Below, in pieces: positions 1 through 8,225 of a stretch of DNA of 8,225 nucleotides. The stretch is from contig CAMCUJ010000050.1 in the NCBI GenBank assembly GCA_945878965.1, positions 1-8,225 of the forward strand, given 5' to 3'. The first letter of the stretch is position 1, and every line of letters starts with the position of its first letter. Origin of the DNA: an uncultured Clostridia bacterium (GTDB lineage: Bacteria; Bacillota; Clostridia; Monoglobales; Monoglobaceae). The notes beneath the pieces were generated by a model. The model made no database searches. It saw nothing but the letters and a program-made list of their open reading frames with translations, and was not told the DNA's origin. Made by a program: the position numbers and the translations under genes.

Positions 1-1
1 T

Positions 2-1823
<1,822 letters not shown>

Positions 1824-1832
1824 TTCACAGTG

Positions 1833-1854
1833 TGTAATTTATAGAAGAATTACA
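1833..1854 (+). other. AT-rich hairpin after ntpK
   Basis: TGTAATT (1833-1839) is perfectly complementary to AATTACA (1848-1854) across an 8-nt loop. The 7-bp stem is AT-rich and weak and has no U-run after it, so it is not a convincing terminator. It could help protect the 3' end of an upstream I-K transcript, or be chance in AT-rich sequence. Confidence 0.35.
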
Positions 1855-1868
1855 ATTGAAATTGCGTG

Positions 1869-1887
1869 GCAGGAGTTTTTCTTCTGC
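1869..1887 (+). other. Hairpin between ntpK and ntpE
   Basis: GCAGGAG (1869-1875) pairs with CTTCTGC (1881-1887) around a TTTTT loop, with one G-U pair. Two further wobble pairs can extend the base to 1867-1889. No T-run follows, so a strong intrinsic terminator is unlikely. A role as an mRNA processing or stability element that lets the c subunit be made in excess is inference. Confidence 0.4.
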
Positions 1888-1925
1888 TGAAACAACCTTT
1901 AATAATGAAAGGATTGAGTTAAGGA

Positions 1926-2507
1926 ATGAAGGGACTTTCTAACATACTGACTCAGATTGAGAATGAAACTGCCGAGAAGGTAAATGAGGTTATTGGTGCT
2001 GCAAATGAGCAGGCGAACAAAATTAAGGCTGAATCAAAAGCTAAGGCTGAAAAAGAGGCGAAGGCAATTATAAGTGCCGCTGAGGTTAAGGCTAAGGATA
2101 TGTTAAGCCGAAGCGAGTCTGCAAACGAGCTTAAAATTAAGAGAGCGATACTTACAAAAAAACAGGAGCTTATAAATGAAACTATAGATAAGGCTATGGA
2201 ATCAATTATAAATCTTCCTGATGATAAGTATTTTGATATGATTATAAAGCTTGTTAAAAAATATGCGCACAGCGAAAGCGGCGGAGAAATTCTGATGTCT
2301 GAGCGTGACAAAAAGAGAATGCCGAAGGATTTTGAGCCTAATGTAAAGGAGAATTACGGAATAGAGGTTTCGGAAAAGACTATAAATTCCGACGGCGGAT
2401 TTATATTAAGCTATGGCGATATAGAAGAGAACTGTACGTTTAAGGCGGTATTTGAGAGCAAGAGGGAGGAAATCCTGACGCTTATAAACAATTTATTATT
2501 TGAGTAA
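1926..2507 (+). CDS. ntpE: V-type ATPase subunit E (peripheral stalk)
   Basis: Subunit E pairs with subunit G to form the peripheral stalk that holds the A3B3 head still against the rotor. The protein has 193 residues, normal for the family. Residues ~5-95 are highly charged, Ala/Lys/Glu-rich and expected to be a long helix or coiled coil. The rest is the globular C-terminal domain that contacts the head, with the conserved DGGFILSYGDIEENCTFKA stretch near 156-174. The ATG at 1926 has two possible SD sequences: AAAGGA at 1908-1913 (12 nt away) and an abutting AAGGA that is too close. An in-frame stop at 1920-1922 rules out a longer start. The gene is followed after 12 nt by ntpC. Confidence 0.93.
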   Translation: MKGLSNILTQIENETAEKVNEVIGAANEQANKIKAESKAKAEKEAKAIISAAEVKAKDMLSRSESANELKIKRAILTKKQELINETIDKAMESIINLPDDKYFDMIIKLVKKYAHSESGGEILMSERDKKRMPKDFEPNVKENYGIEVSEKTINSDGGFILSYGDIEENCTFKAVFESKREEILTLINNLLFE

Positions 2508-2512
2508 GGGGG
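2506..2512 (+). promoter_or_regulatory. Ribosome binding site that sets the ntpC start
   Basis: AAGGGGG overlaps the TAA of ntpE and sits 7 nt before the ATG at 2520. A nearer ATG at 2515 is in another frame and only 2 nt from the SD, so 2520 is the start. Confidence 0.7.
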
Positions 2513-2519
2513 TCATGGC

Positions 2520-3488
2520 ATGGCAGAGCAATATACTTATGCAGTGGCACGAATTCATGCAAAAGAGATGACCTTGCTTGACAGACAGGATATGGAACAG
2601 GTTCTTGCCTGTGATAATTATGATGAGGCTTTGAAAATTCTTTATGACAAGGGTTTTGGCGACGGTGAAGCTTTTTTGAGCAGTGAGGAGCTTTTAAGCT
2701 ATGAAACACAAAAGACTTGGAATGTTATTTCTGAGCTTGTTGATGATATGTCACTTTTTGATGTGTTCTTATATGCTAATGATTTTCACAATTTGAAGGC
2801 AGCTGTAAAGAGCGTTGTAACCAATTCGGATATTGATGGACTTTTTATAAGAAATGCGACCGTTGAGCCTGAAAAAATCTATGAAGCTGTTAAGAATCGT
2901 GAATTTAATGAGATTCCGAAGCATATGAGAGAGGCGGCGGAAAATTCACTTAAGGTACTTCTTAAGACAGGTGACGGTCAGGAATGTGACATCATAATTG
3001 ACAAGGCTTCGCTTGAGGCTATCAGAGATGCCGGACGAAAATCGGGAAACAAAATGATTGACGGCTATTCGGAACTTATGGTGGCACTTAGCGACATTAA
3101 GGCGGCAGTCAGAGCATGCAAACTAAATAAGTCTTTGGAATTTTTAAAGCGTTTGCTTGCAAAGTGTGACACTCTTGATATTGATTTATTAACTAATGCA
3201 GCATCTAAGAATATTGACGATATATATGAATATTTATATCTTACAAAATACTCAGGGGCGGTTGAAAAATTAAAGATATCAATGTCTGAGTTTGAAAAGT
3301 GGTGTGATAATCTTATTATAGATTATATTAAGGAACAAAAGTCAAATCATTTTTCAATTGCACCGCTTGCGGCTTATATATTGGCAAGAGAAAATGAAAT
3401 AAAGGCTGTAAGAATTGTCTTATCGGGAAAACAAAATAATCTTGATAATTCTGCGGTCAGAGAAAGGTTGAGAGATTTCTATGTATAA
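2520..3488 (+). CDS. ntpC: V-type ATPase subunit C (rotor-ring coupling, d-like)
   Basis: In bacteria and archaea this subunit (the d homologue of eukaryotes) is a funnel-shaped helical protein that seats the central D-F shaft on the c ring. The 322 residues are close to the usual length. The N-terminus has the family pattern YAVARIHAKEMTLL (residues ~7-20). A helical, acidic and Leu-rich body follows. The C-terminus ends in ENEIKAVRIVLSGKQ and then RERLRDFYV, which is also typical. Sequence conservation in this family is low, so the call rests on these end motifs plus the position between E and F. The stop overlaps the start of ntpF by 8 nt, which suggests translational coupling. Confidence 0.92.
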   Translation: MAEQYTYAVARIHAKEMTLLDRQDMEQVLACDNYDEALKILYDKGFGDGEAFLSSEELLSYETQKTWNVISELVDDMSLFDVFLYANDFHNLKAAVKSVVTNSDIDGLFIRNATVEPEKIYEAVKNREFNEIPKHMREAAENSLKVLLKTGDGQECDIIIDKASLEAIRDAGRKSGNKMIDGYSELMVALSDIKAAVRACKLNKSLEFLKRLLAKCDTLDIDLLTNAASKNIDDIYEYLYLTKYSGAVEKLKISMSEFEKWCDNLIIDYIKEQKSNHFSIAPLAAYILARENEIKAVRIVLSGKQNNLDNSAVRERLRDFYV

Positions 3489-3801
3489 AATAGCCGTTAT
3501 GGGCGATAGAGATAGTATATACGGCTTTGCGGCACTTGGACTTGAAACCTTTTCAGTGGCGGATAAAGACGAAGGTGCAAAGCTTATAAAGAAATTAGCT
3601 TACGGAGATTATGCGGTAATTTATATTACCGAAGCTTTGGCAAGTCTTCTTGAAGATGAAATAGAGGAGCTTAGCTCTCAGCCTTTACCGGCGATAATTC
3701 TTATTCCGGGTGTTTCGGGAAACACAGGAAAGGGAATTTTGAGCGTAAAGAAATCTGTGGAGCGTGCCGTAGGCTCTGATATTATATTTAACAAGGAATA
3801 A
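3481..3801 (+). CDS. ntpF: V-type ATPase subunit F (central stalk)
   Basis: Subunit F binds subunit D in the central rotor shaft and in E. hirae stimulates ATP hydrolysis. It is 106 residues long with a Rossmann-like pattern. It opens with YKIAVMGDRDSIYGFAALGLE, gives the second strand at YAVIYITE, then LPAIILIPG, and closes with the family tail around VERAVGSDI. All of this is typical of NtpF/AtpF. The start ATG lies inside the last codons of ntpC (8-nt overlap). The only SD-like sequence is AAAGG at 3463-3467, 13 nt away, so translation probably depends on ribosomes ending ntpC. The gene is followed by the longest non-coding gap in the window. Confidence 0.93.
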   Translation: MYKIAVMGDRDSIYGFAALGLETFSVADKDEGAKLIKKLAYGDYAVIYITEALASLLEDEIEELSSQPLPAIILIPGVSGNTGKGILSVKKSVERAVGSDIIFNKE

Positions 3802-3820
3802 GATTACAGCTTAAATCAGG

Positions 3821-3846
3821 TTCTTCATTCGGCTCACAATGAAGAA
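3821..3846 (+). other. Perfect 9-bp inverted repeat upstream of ntpA
   Basis: TTCTTCATT (3821-3829) is matched exactly by AATGAAGAA (3838-3846) around an 8-nt loop, and two G-U pairs can extend the base outward. As RNA it is a moderate hairpin. As DNA it could be a dyad operator. No T-run follows, so termination is not indicated. Confidence 0.45.
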
Positions 3847-3866
3847 TTACAGAATACTGAATAAAT

Positions 3867-3895
3867 TTGAATCAGAATATATTTCCGCTTTTAAT
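3867..3895 (+). promoter_or_regulatory. Possible internal promoter before ntpA
   Basis: TTGAAT (3867-3872) is separated by exactly 17 nt from TTTAAT (3890-3895). This gives 4/6 and 5/6 matches to the housekeeping sigma factor consensus. Transcription would start near 3902 and leave a leader of about 80 nt before ntpA, which contains the small AGGGA/TCCCT hairpin (3925-3938). The sequence is AT-rich, so a chance match is quite possible. Confidence 0.3.
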
Positions 3896-3924
3896 TGGCG
3901 GTGATAAACTTTAAAAAAGAATAC

Positions 3925-3938
3925 AGGGATTTATCCCT
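3925..3938 (+). other. Short hairpin in the ntpA leader
   Basis: AGGGA (3925-3929) pairs with TCCCT (3934-3938) around a four-base TTTA loop. It is small but GC-containing and lies 43 nt before the ntpA start codon. Its function is unknown and it may be incidental. Confidence 0.25.
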
Positions 3939-3981
3939 TCCAGAAAAGAATATGTGAGTCAGAAAGGCGTGGTACTTAATA

Positions 3982-5775
3982 ATGGTTATTGAGGGCAATG
4001 CAAATAAGGTCAGCAAAGGAATTATTAAAAAGGTAGCGGGACCGTTGGTAATAGCCGAGGGTATGCGTGATGCCAATATGTTTGACGTTGTGCGTGTAAG
4101 TGATCAAAGACTTATAGGCGAGATTATCGAAATGCACGGTGACAGAGCGTCAATTCAGGTATATGAGGAAACATCGGGTCTTGGACCGGGTGAGCCTGTT
4201 GAATCTACAGGTGTGCCGATGAGCGTTGAGCTTGGACCGGGTCTTATCGGAAGTATTTTTGACGGAATACAAAGACCCCTTGATGATATAATGAAGGTTT
4301 CGGGTAACAACCTTAAGCGTGGAGTTGAAGTTCCATCTCTTAAAAGAGATTTAAAGTGGGATTTTAAGCCGAAAAAGGCTGTAGGCGATACAGTAGTCGA
4401 GGGCGATGTTCTCGGTACTGTTGCCGAAACCGATATTGTAACTCAGAAGATAATGGTTCCGTATGGTATAAACGGAAAGATTAAATCTATTAATTCGGGA
4501 AGCTTTACAGTTGAGGACGTTATTGCGGTTGTAGAAACCGAAACCGGAGATAAGGAGATTACACTAATGCAGAAGTGGCCTGTTCGACGAGGCAGACCAT
4601 ATAAGGAAAAGCTTTCTCCGGATATGCCCCTTGTTACGGGTCAGAGAGTAATTGATACTATGTTCCCTATTGCAAAGGGCGGTGTTGCAGCGGTACCGGG
4701 ACCGTTCGGAAGCGGTAAGACTGTTGTACAGCATCAGCTTGCAAAGTGGGCTGAGGCCGATATAGTTGTATATATAGGCTGCGGTGAGCGTGGAAACGAG
4801 ATGACGGACGTTCTTAACGAGTTTCCGGAGCTTATCGATCCAAAGACGGGTAAATCGCTTATGGAGAGAACTGTGCTTATTGCGAATACTTCGGATATGC
4901 CGGTTGCGGCACGTGAGGCGTCTATATATACCGGTATAACTATTGCGGAATATTTCAGAGATATGGGATATTCGGTAGCACTTATGGCAGATTCAACATC
5001 ACGCTGGGCAGAGGCACTTCGTGAGATGTCGGGACGACTTGAGGAAATGCCGGGTGAAGAAGGTTATCCGGCATATCTTGGAAGCCGACTTGCTCAGTTC
5101 TATGAGAGAGCCGGAAGAGTTATAACTCTTGGCAGTGAGAATACGGAGGGTGCGTTATCTGTAATCGGTGCGGTTTCACCTCCGGGCGGTGATATTTCAG
5201 AGCCGGTATCTCAGGCAACCCTAAGAATAGTAAAGGTGTTCTGGGGTCTTGATTCGGGACTTGCGTATAAGCGTCACTTCCCTGCTATAAACTGGCTTAC
5301 AAGCTATTCGCTTTATACGGATACTATGGCGGATTGGTTTAACAGTACGGTTGATGAAAGCTGGATGGAGCTTCGTCATAACATTATGCGTATGCTTCAG
5401 GATGAGGCTGAGCTTGAAGAAATAGTTAAGCTTGTAGGTATGGACGCACTTTCAGCGGGCGACAGATTAAAGCTTGAGGCTGCTCGTTCAATTCGTGAGG
5501 ATTTTCTTCATCAGGATGCATTCCACGAGATAGATACCTATACGCCGCTTCATAAGCAGTTCCTTATGATGAAACTGGTTATGGCGTATTATAATTCATC
5601 ACTTGAGGCACTTGAAAAGGGTGCGGATATTGAGAAGATAGTTTCTCTTAAATCAAGAGAGAGAATAGGACGTTTTAAATATACGGAAACTGCAAAGGTT
5701 GATGAGGAGTATAAGAATATACTTACAGACCTTGCAAGTGATATTGAAAACGCTATACCAAAGGAGGAATATTGA
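3982..5775 (+). CDS. ntpA: V-type ATPase catalytic subunit A
   Basis: This is the ATP-hydrolysing (or, in reverse, ATP-making) subunit of the A3B3 head. It has 597 residues, normal for the family. The N-terminal beta-barrel begins at [13 protein letters not shown]. Residues ~110-200 form the extra bulge domain that separates A subunits from F-type beta. The P-loop is GPFGSGKT at 240-247 (K246, T247). The catalytic Glu is E269 in GCGERGNE, and the Walker B strand ends at D337 in [31 protein letters not shown] (399-413) is also diagnostic. The ATG at 3982 has only a weak, distant SD (AAAGG at 3963-3967). An in-frame TGA at 3955-3957, with no ATG/GTG/TTG between, excludes a longer form, so the ~12 extra N-terminal residues are real if the ATG is right. 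The stop overlaps the start of ntpB as TGATG. Confidence 0.97.
   Translation: MVIEGNANKVSKGIIKKVAGPLVIAEGMRDANMFDVVRVSDQRLIGEIIEMHGDRASIQVYEETSGLGPGEPVESTGVPMSVELGPGLIGSIFDGIQRPLDDIMKVSGNNLKRGVEVPSLKRDLKWDFKPKKAVGDTVVEGDVLGTVAETDIVTQKIMVPYGINGKIKSINSGSFTVEDVIAVVETETGDKEITLMQKWPVRRGRPYKEKLSPDMPLVTGQRVIDTMFPIAKGGVAAVPGPFGSGKTVVQHQLAKWAEADIVVYIGCGERGNEMTDVLNEFPELIDPKTGKSLMERTVLIANTSDMPVAAREASIYTGITIAEYFRDMGYSVALMADSTSRWAEALREMSGRLEEMPGEEGYPAYLGSRLAQFYERAGRVITLGSENTEGALSVIGAVSPPGGDISEPVSQATLRIVKVFWGLDSGLAYKRHFPAINWLTSYSLYTDTMADWFNSTVDESWMELRHNIMRMLQDEAELEEIVKLVGMDALSAGDRLKLEAARSIREDFLHQDAFHEIDTYTPLHKQFLMMKLVMAYYNSSLEALEKGADIEKIVSLKSRERIGRFKYTETAKVDEEYKNILTDLASDIENAIPKEEY
5761..5767 (+). promoter_or_regulatory. 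Ribosome binding site that sets the ntpB start
   Basis: A consensus AAGGAGG lies in the last codons of ntpA, 7 nt before the ATG at 5775. The in-frame TTG at 5772 would be only 4 nt away, so ATG 5775 is preferred. Confidence 0.8.
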
Positions 5776-7154
5776 TGCCTAAGGAATACAGAACCATAGA
5801 AGAAGTTGCAGGACCGCTTATGCTTGTTAAAGGAGTAGAGAATATAAGCTATGACGAGCTTGGAGAAATTGAACTTGCGAGCGGTGAAACACGCCGCTGC
5901 AAGGTTCTTGAGATTGACGGCGGAAATGCACTTGTACAGCTTTTTGAAAGCTCCACAGGTATCAATCTTGCAAGCAGTAAGGTAAGGTTTTTAGGAAGAA
6001 GTATGGAGCTTGGCGTATCGGACGATATGCTTGGCAGAGTATTTGACGGTTTGGGAAATCCTATAGATAACGGTCCGGATATTATTCCCGAGAAACGTCT
6101 TGACATAAACGGTCTTCCTATGAATCCTGCGGCAAGAAATTATCCTCAGGAGTTTATACAGACAGGTGTATCGGCAATTGACGGACTTAATACCTTGGTA
6201 AGAGGTCAGAAGCTCCCGATATTCTCGGCGAGCGGACTTCCTCACGCTCAGCTTGCGGCACAGATTGCAAGACAGGCGAAGGTTAGAGGAACATCAGAAC
6301 CGTTTGCGGTTGTGTTTGCGGCAATGGGTATTACATTTGAGGAATCGAATTTCTTTATAGAGAGCTTTAAGGAAACAGGCGCAATTGACAGAACGGTTAT
6401 GTTTGTAAACCTTGCAAACGATCCGGCGATTGAGCGTATTTCAACACCACGTATGGCACTTACAGCGGCTGAATATTTGGCATTTGATAAGGGAATGCAC
6501 GTTCTTGTAATTCTTACTGATATAACCAACTATGCAGACGCATTAAGAGAGGTTTCTGCGGCAAGAAAAGAGGTACCGGGACGACGAGGATATCCGGGAT
6601 ATATGTATACCGACCTTGCTACTATGTATGAGAGAGCCGGACGTCAGACAGGCAAGAACGGAAGTATAACAATGATTCCAATTCTTACAATGCCTGAGGA
6701 TGATAAGACGCATCCTATTCCTGACCTTACGGGATATATTACAGAGGGACAGATAATTCTCAGCCGTGAGCTTTACAGAAAGAATGTAATGCCGCCTATA
6801 GATGTTCTTCCGTCGCTTTCAAGACTTAAGGATAAGGGAATTGGTGAGGGCAAGACACGTGCCGACCATGCAAATACGATGAATCAGCTGTTTGCGGCTT
6901 ATGCAAGAGGTAAGGATGCAAAAGAACTTATGGTAGTGCTTGGTGAAGCGGCTCTTACAGATATGGATAAACTCTATGCGAAATTTGCCGATGAATTTGA
7001 AAAAGTATATGTATCTCAGGGTTATAATACTGACAGAAGCATTGAGGAGACATTAGAGATTGGCTGGAAGCTTTTGTCCATACTTCCGAGAAGTGAACTT
7101 AAGAGAATAAAGGATGAATATCTTGATAAGTATTATATAGAGGATGATAAGTAA
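5775..7154 (+). CDS. ntpB: V-type ATPase non-catalytic subunit B
   Basis: Subunit B alternates with A in the hexameric head and supplies the Arg finger to the catalytic site. The 459 residues match the family. It begins [20 protein letters not shown]. At the P-loop position it has [11 protein letters not shown] (151-161), which lacks GKT, as expected for a site that does not hydrolyse ATP. The Arg finger is R350 in [11 protein letters not shown], the same number as the R350 I recall for E. hirae Ntp[19 protein letters not shown] follows, as is usual. The start is ATG 5775, sharing its A with the TGA of ntpA, so A and B are translationally coupled, in line with their 3:3 ratio. ntpD follows 17 nt later. 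Confidence 0.97.
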   Translation: MPKEYRTIEEVAGPLMLVKGVENISYDELGEIELASGETRRCKVLEIDGGNALVQLFESSTGINLASSKVRFLGRSMELGVSDDMLGRVFDGLGNPIDNGPDIIPEKRLDINGLPMNPAARNYPQEFIQTGVSAIDGLNTLVRGQKLPIFSASGLPHAQLAAQIARQAKVRGTSEPFAVVFAAMGITFEESNFFIESFKETGAIDRTVMFVNLANDPAIERISTPRMALTAAEYLAFDKGMHVLVILTDITNYADALREVSAARKEVPGRRGYPGYMYTDLATMYERAGRQTGKNGSITMIPILTMPEDDKTHPIPDLTGYITEGQIILSRELYRKNVMPPIDVLPSLSRLKDKGIGEGKTRADHANTMNQLFAAYARGKDAKELMVVLGEAALTDMDKLYAKFADEFEKVYVSQGYNTDRSIEETLEIGWKLLSILPRSELKRIKDEYLDKYYIEDDK

Positions 7155-7165
7155 GAGGGGAGGGG
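7154..7165 (+). promoter_or_regulatory. Ribosome binding site that sets the ntpD TTG start
   Basis: A purine-only AGAGGGGAGGGG run starts at the stop codon of ntpB and ends 6 nt before the TTG at 7172. Its strength and spacing support that non-ATG start over the ATG at 7202. Confidence 0.7.
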
Positions 7166-7171
7166 CAGACT

Positions 7172-7840
7172 TTGGCAGTTACACAGGTTAATCCGACCCG
7201 AATGGAGCTTACACGTCTTAAAAAGAAGCTGGTTACCGCAACGAGAGGACACAAGCTTTTAAAGGATAAGCGAGATGAGCTTATGCGTAGATTTTTAGAC
7301 TTGGTAAAGCAGAATAAAGAGCTGCGTGAAAAGGTTGAAAACGGAATTAAGAATGCAAATCAGAATTTCGTTCTTGCCCGTGCGGTAATGCGTGACGAGG
7401 TAATTAATTCAGCACTTCTTGCGCCTAAGCAGTCAGTATCGCTTGAGGTCAGCGAGCAGAATGTTATGAGCGTTGACATTCCTGTGTTTGATTACAGAAC
7501 ACGAACCTCCGATGAAAATGATATATATTCCTATGGTCTTGCGTTTACATCAAGTGAGCTTGATGATGCGGTAGCCTCCCTTGCGGAAGTATTGCCGGAT
7601 ATGCTCAGACTTGCGGAATGTGAAAAATCTTGCCAGCTTATGGCAGCGGAGATTGAGAAAACCCGACGCCGTGTAAATGCTCTTGAACATGTTATGATTC
7701 CTGATACAAGGGAAAAAATCAAATACATTACAATGAAGCTTGATGAGAATGAAAGAAGTACTCAAATTCGACTTATGAAGGTTAAGGATATGATGATAAA
7801 AGAGAATATTGAGTCAAAGCGAGATAATTCAGATTATTAA
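7172..7840 (+). CDS. ntpD: V-type ATPase subunit D (central shaft)
   Basis: Subunit D is the long antiparallel coiled-coil axle that turns inside the A3B3 head. It is 222 residues long, about normal. The N-terminal helix starts with the conserved NPTRMELTRLKKKL (residues 7-20). The C-terminal helix has MAAEIEKTRRRVNALEHVMIP (157-177) and then KYITMKLDENER. The middle (~85-130) is the short non-coiled domain that contacts F. The start is TTG at 7172. Starting at the ATG (7202) would cut off the conserved NPTR, so TTG is preferred, backed by the strong SD just upstream. This is the last gene of the ATPase operon, and a terminator-like hairpin begins 6 nt after its stop. Confidence 0.95.
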   Translation: MAVTQVNPTRMELTRLKKKLVTATRGHKLLKDKRDELMRRFLDLVKQNKELREKVENGIKNANQNFVLARAVMRDEVINSALLAPKQSVSLEVSEQNVMSVDIPVFDYRTRTSDENDIYSYGLAFTSSELDDAVASLAEVLPDMLRLAECEKSCQLMAAEIEKTRRRVNALEHVMIPDTREKIKYITMKLDENERSTQIRLMKVKDMMIKENIESKRDNSDY

Positions 7841-7845
7841 TCACT

Positions 7846-7883
7846 AAAAGGGACTTTCCGTTTCGGAGACGGAGAGTCCTTTT
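7846..7883 (+). terminator. Intrinsic terminator after ntpD, probably bidirectional
   Basis: The left arm (7846-7861) pairs with the right arm (7869-7883) over 15 bp, with one bulged G (7851 or 7852) and one G-U pair. The loop is 7 nt (7862-7868). The base of the stem is AAAA against TTTT, so the transcript ends in a short U-run on either strand. The U-run is only four bases and is followed by GTGCGGG, so read-through into the next gene is plausible. Confidence 0.75.
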
Positions 7884-7907
7884 GTGCGGGCGAAAGTAAC
7901 AATTAAT

Positions 7908-7913
7908 GAGGTG
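7908..7913 (+). promoter_or_regulatory. Ribosome binding site of the DUF1294 gene
   Basis: GAGGTG lies 5 nt before ATG 7919 and only 2 nt before the in-frame TTG at 7916, so the ATG is taken as the start. Confidence 0.6.
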
Positions 7914-7918
7914 TTTTG

Positions 7919-8200
7919 ATGCAATTTCTATGGTATATAGTTATAATATGGAATATAGTAGTGTTTTTAATTTATGGACTTGATAAGGCAAAAGCAAAGC
8001 TGAATCGATTTAGGGTTTCGGAATTTTTTCTGATTTTATCAGCATTTTTAATGGGTGGAGTTGGTGCTATAATTGCAATGGTTGTATTTCATCATAAGGT
8101 AAGTAAGCCGAAATTCAGATGTCTTATTCCAATTGCTTTAATTGTCAGCGTGATAGGTTTAATTTTTTTGACGCAAGGTTTTGGTTTTAAAGTATCTTGA
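7919..8200 (+). CDS. DUF1294 family small membrane protein
   Basis: The protein has 93 residues with three likely membrane helices, near 2-20, 36-56 and 68-85. It has the DUF1294 pattern: YGLDKAKAK after helix 1 (19-27), RVSE before helix 2, GGVGAIIAM within it (46-54), and FHHKVSKPKFR (57-67) on the following loop. The family usually has HKT where this protein has HKV. The function of the family is unknown to me, and I assign none. The gene lies beyond the ATPase terminator with no recognisable promoter of its own in the 35 nt between, so it may depend on read-through. There is no evident functional link to the ATPase. The -35 box of the next promoter overlaps its stop codon. Confidence 0.85.
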   Translation: MQFLWYIVIIWNIVVFLIYGLDKAKAKLNRFRVSEFFLILSAFLMGGVGAIIAMVVFHHKVSKPKFRCLIPIALIVSVIGLIFLTQGFGFKVS

Positions 8201-8225
8201 CTGTTTTGTAGTGCAATGCTATAAT
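8197..8225 (+). promoter_or_regulatory. Strong extended -10 housekeeping promoter, facing right
   Basis: TTGACT (8197-8202) is followed after exactly 17 nt by TATAAT (8220-8225), preceded by the extended -10 TGC (8217-8219). The -10 is a perfect match and the -35 matches 5 of 6. The -35 overlaps the TGA of the DUF1294 gene. The start site and the gene it drives lie just beyond the window. Confidence 0.8.

Noticed and set aside
1833..1887. Terminator after ntpK that ends the operon
   Set aside because: Neither hairpin has a U-run after it, and the gene order continues the same complex directly.
1952..2311. 119-residue minus-strand ORF opposite ntpE
   Set aside because: Its Ser/Ile/Ala-rich composition mirrors the Lys/Glu/Ala coiled coil on the other strand, it has no family resemblance, and it lies wholly inside a well-supported gene.
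3891..4076. 61-residue minus-strand ORF across the start of ntpA
   Set aside because: It starts inside ntpA, and I see no SD or recognisable domain; most of it is the shadow of ntpA and its leader.
5772..5777. TTG at 5772 as the start of subunit B
   Set aside because: It is only 4 nt from the AAGGAGG, while the adjacent ATG at 5775 has ideal 7-nt spacing and gives the usual MPKEY start.
5925..6257. Loss of the P-loop in subunit B as a sign of damage
   Set aside because: A degenerate P-loop is normal for B subunits, and the Arg finger R350 is intact.
5849..6529. Three minus-strand ORFs opposite ntpB
   Set aside because: All are fully covered by the strongly conserved ntpB frame and resemble nothing I recognise.
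7916..7921. TTG at 7916 as the start of the DUF1294 protein
   Set aside because: It is 2 nt from the SD; ATG 7919 immediately follows with better spacing.

Overview
The window is mostly one rightward operon for a bacterial V/A-type (rotary) ATPase: I(a)-K(c)-E-C-F-A-B-D in Enterococcus-style ntp naming. It is followed by a terminator-like hairpin and a small DUF1294 membrane protein gene. Everything readable is on the + strand. The base composition is AT-leaning, Shine-Dalgarno sequences are strong and purine-rich, TTG starts occur, CTT/ATA codons are frequent, and the gene order matches that common in Clostridia. Together these suggest a low-to-moderate GC Firmicute of the class Clostridia, perhaps a gut anaerobe. 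I cannot name the genus. Codon use looks uniform across the window, and I see no mobile element, CRISPR array, tRNA or rRNA.

Layout: 2-1339 is the C-terminal two thirds of subunit I (its 5' end lies off the window). 1341-1823 is the duplicated 16-kDa proteolipid K. 1824-1925 is a gap with two hairpins and a five-codon mini-ORF. 1926-2507 is E, 2520-3488 is C and 3481-3801 is F (overlapping C by 8 nt). 3802-3981 is the longest gap (180 bp), with a 9-bp perfect inverted repeat and a possible internal promoter. 3982-5775 is catalytic A, 5775-7154 is B (TGATG overlap with A) and 7172-7840 is D (TTG start). 7846-7883 is a terminator-like hairpin and 7919-8200 is the DUF1294 gene. 8197-8225 is a near-consensus extended -10 promoter firing out of the right edge.

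Together A and B form the A3B3 head, D and F the central rotor shaft, C the coupling to the c ring, K the c ring, I the membrane stator, and E half of the peripheral stalk. The G subunit that pairs with E is not in the window and probably lies upstream of I. The catalytic residues (P-loop and GER Glu in A, Arg finger in B, two stator Arg in I) are all present, so the machine looks functional. The K subunit carries the full Na+-coordinating residue set known from Enterococcus hirae NtpK, so I predict a Na+-coupled enzyme. No clearly new system is present. The most useful leads are the structured gaps inside the operon and the predicted ion specificity.
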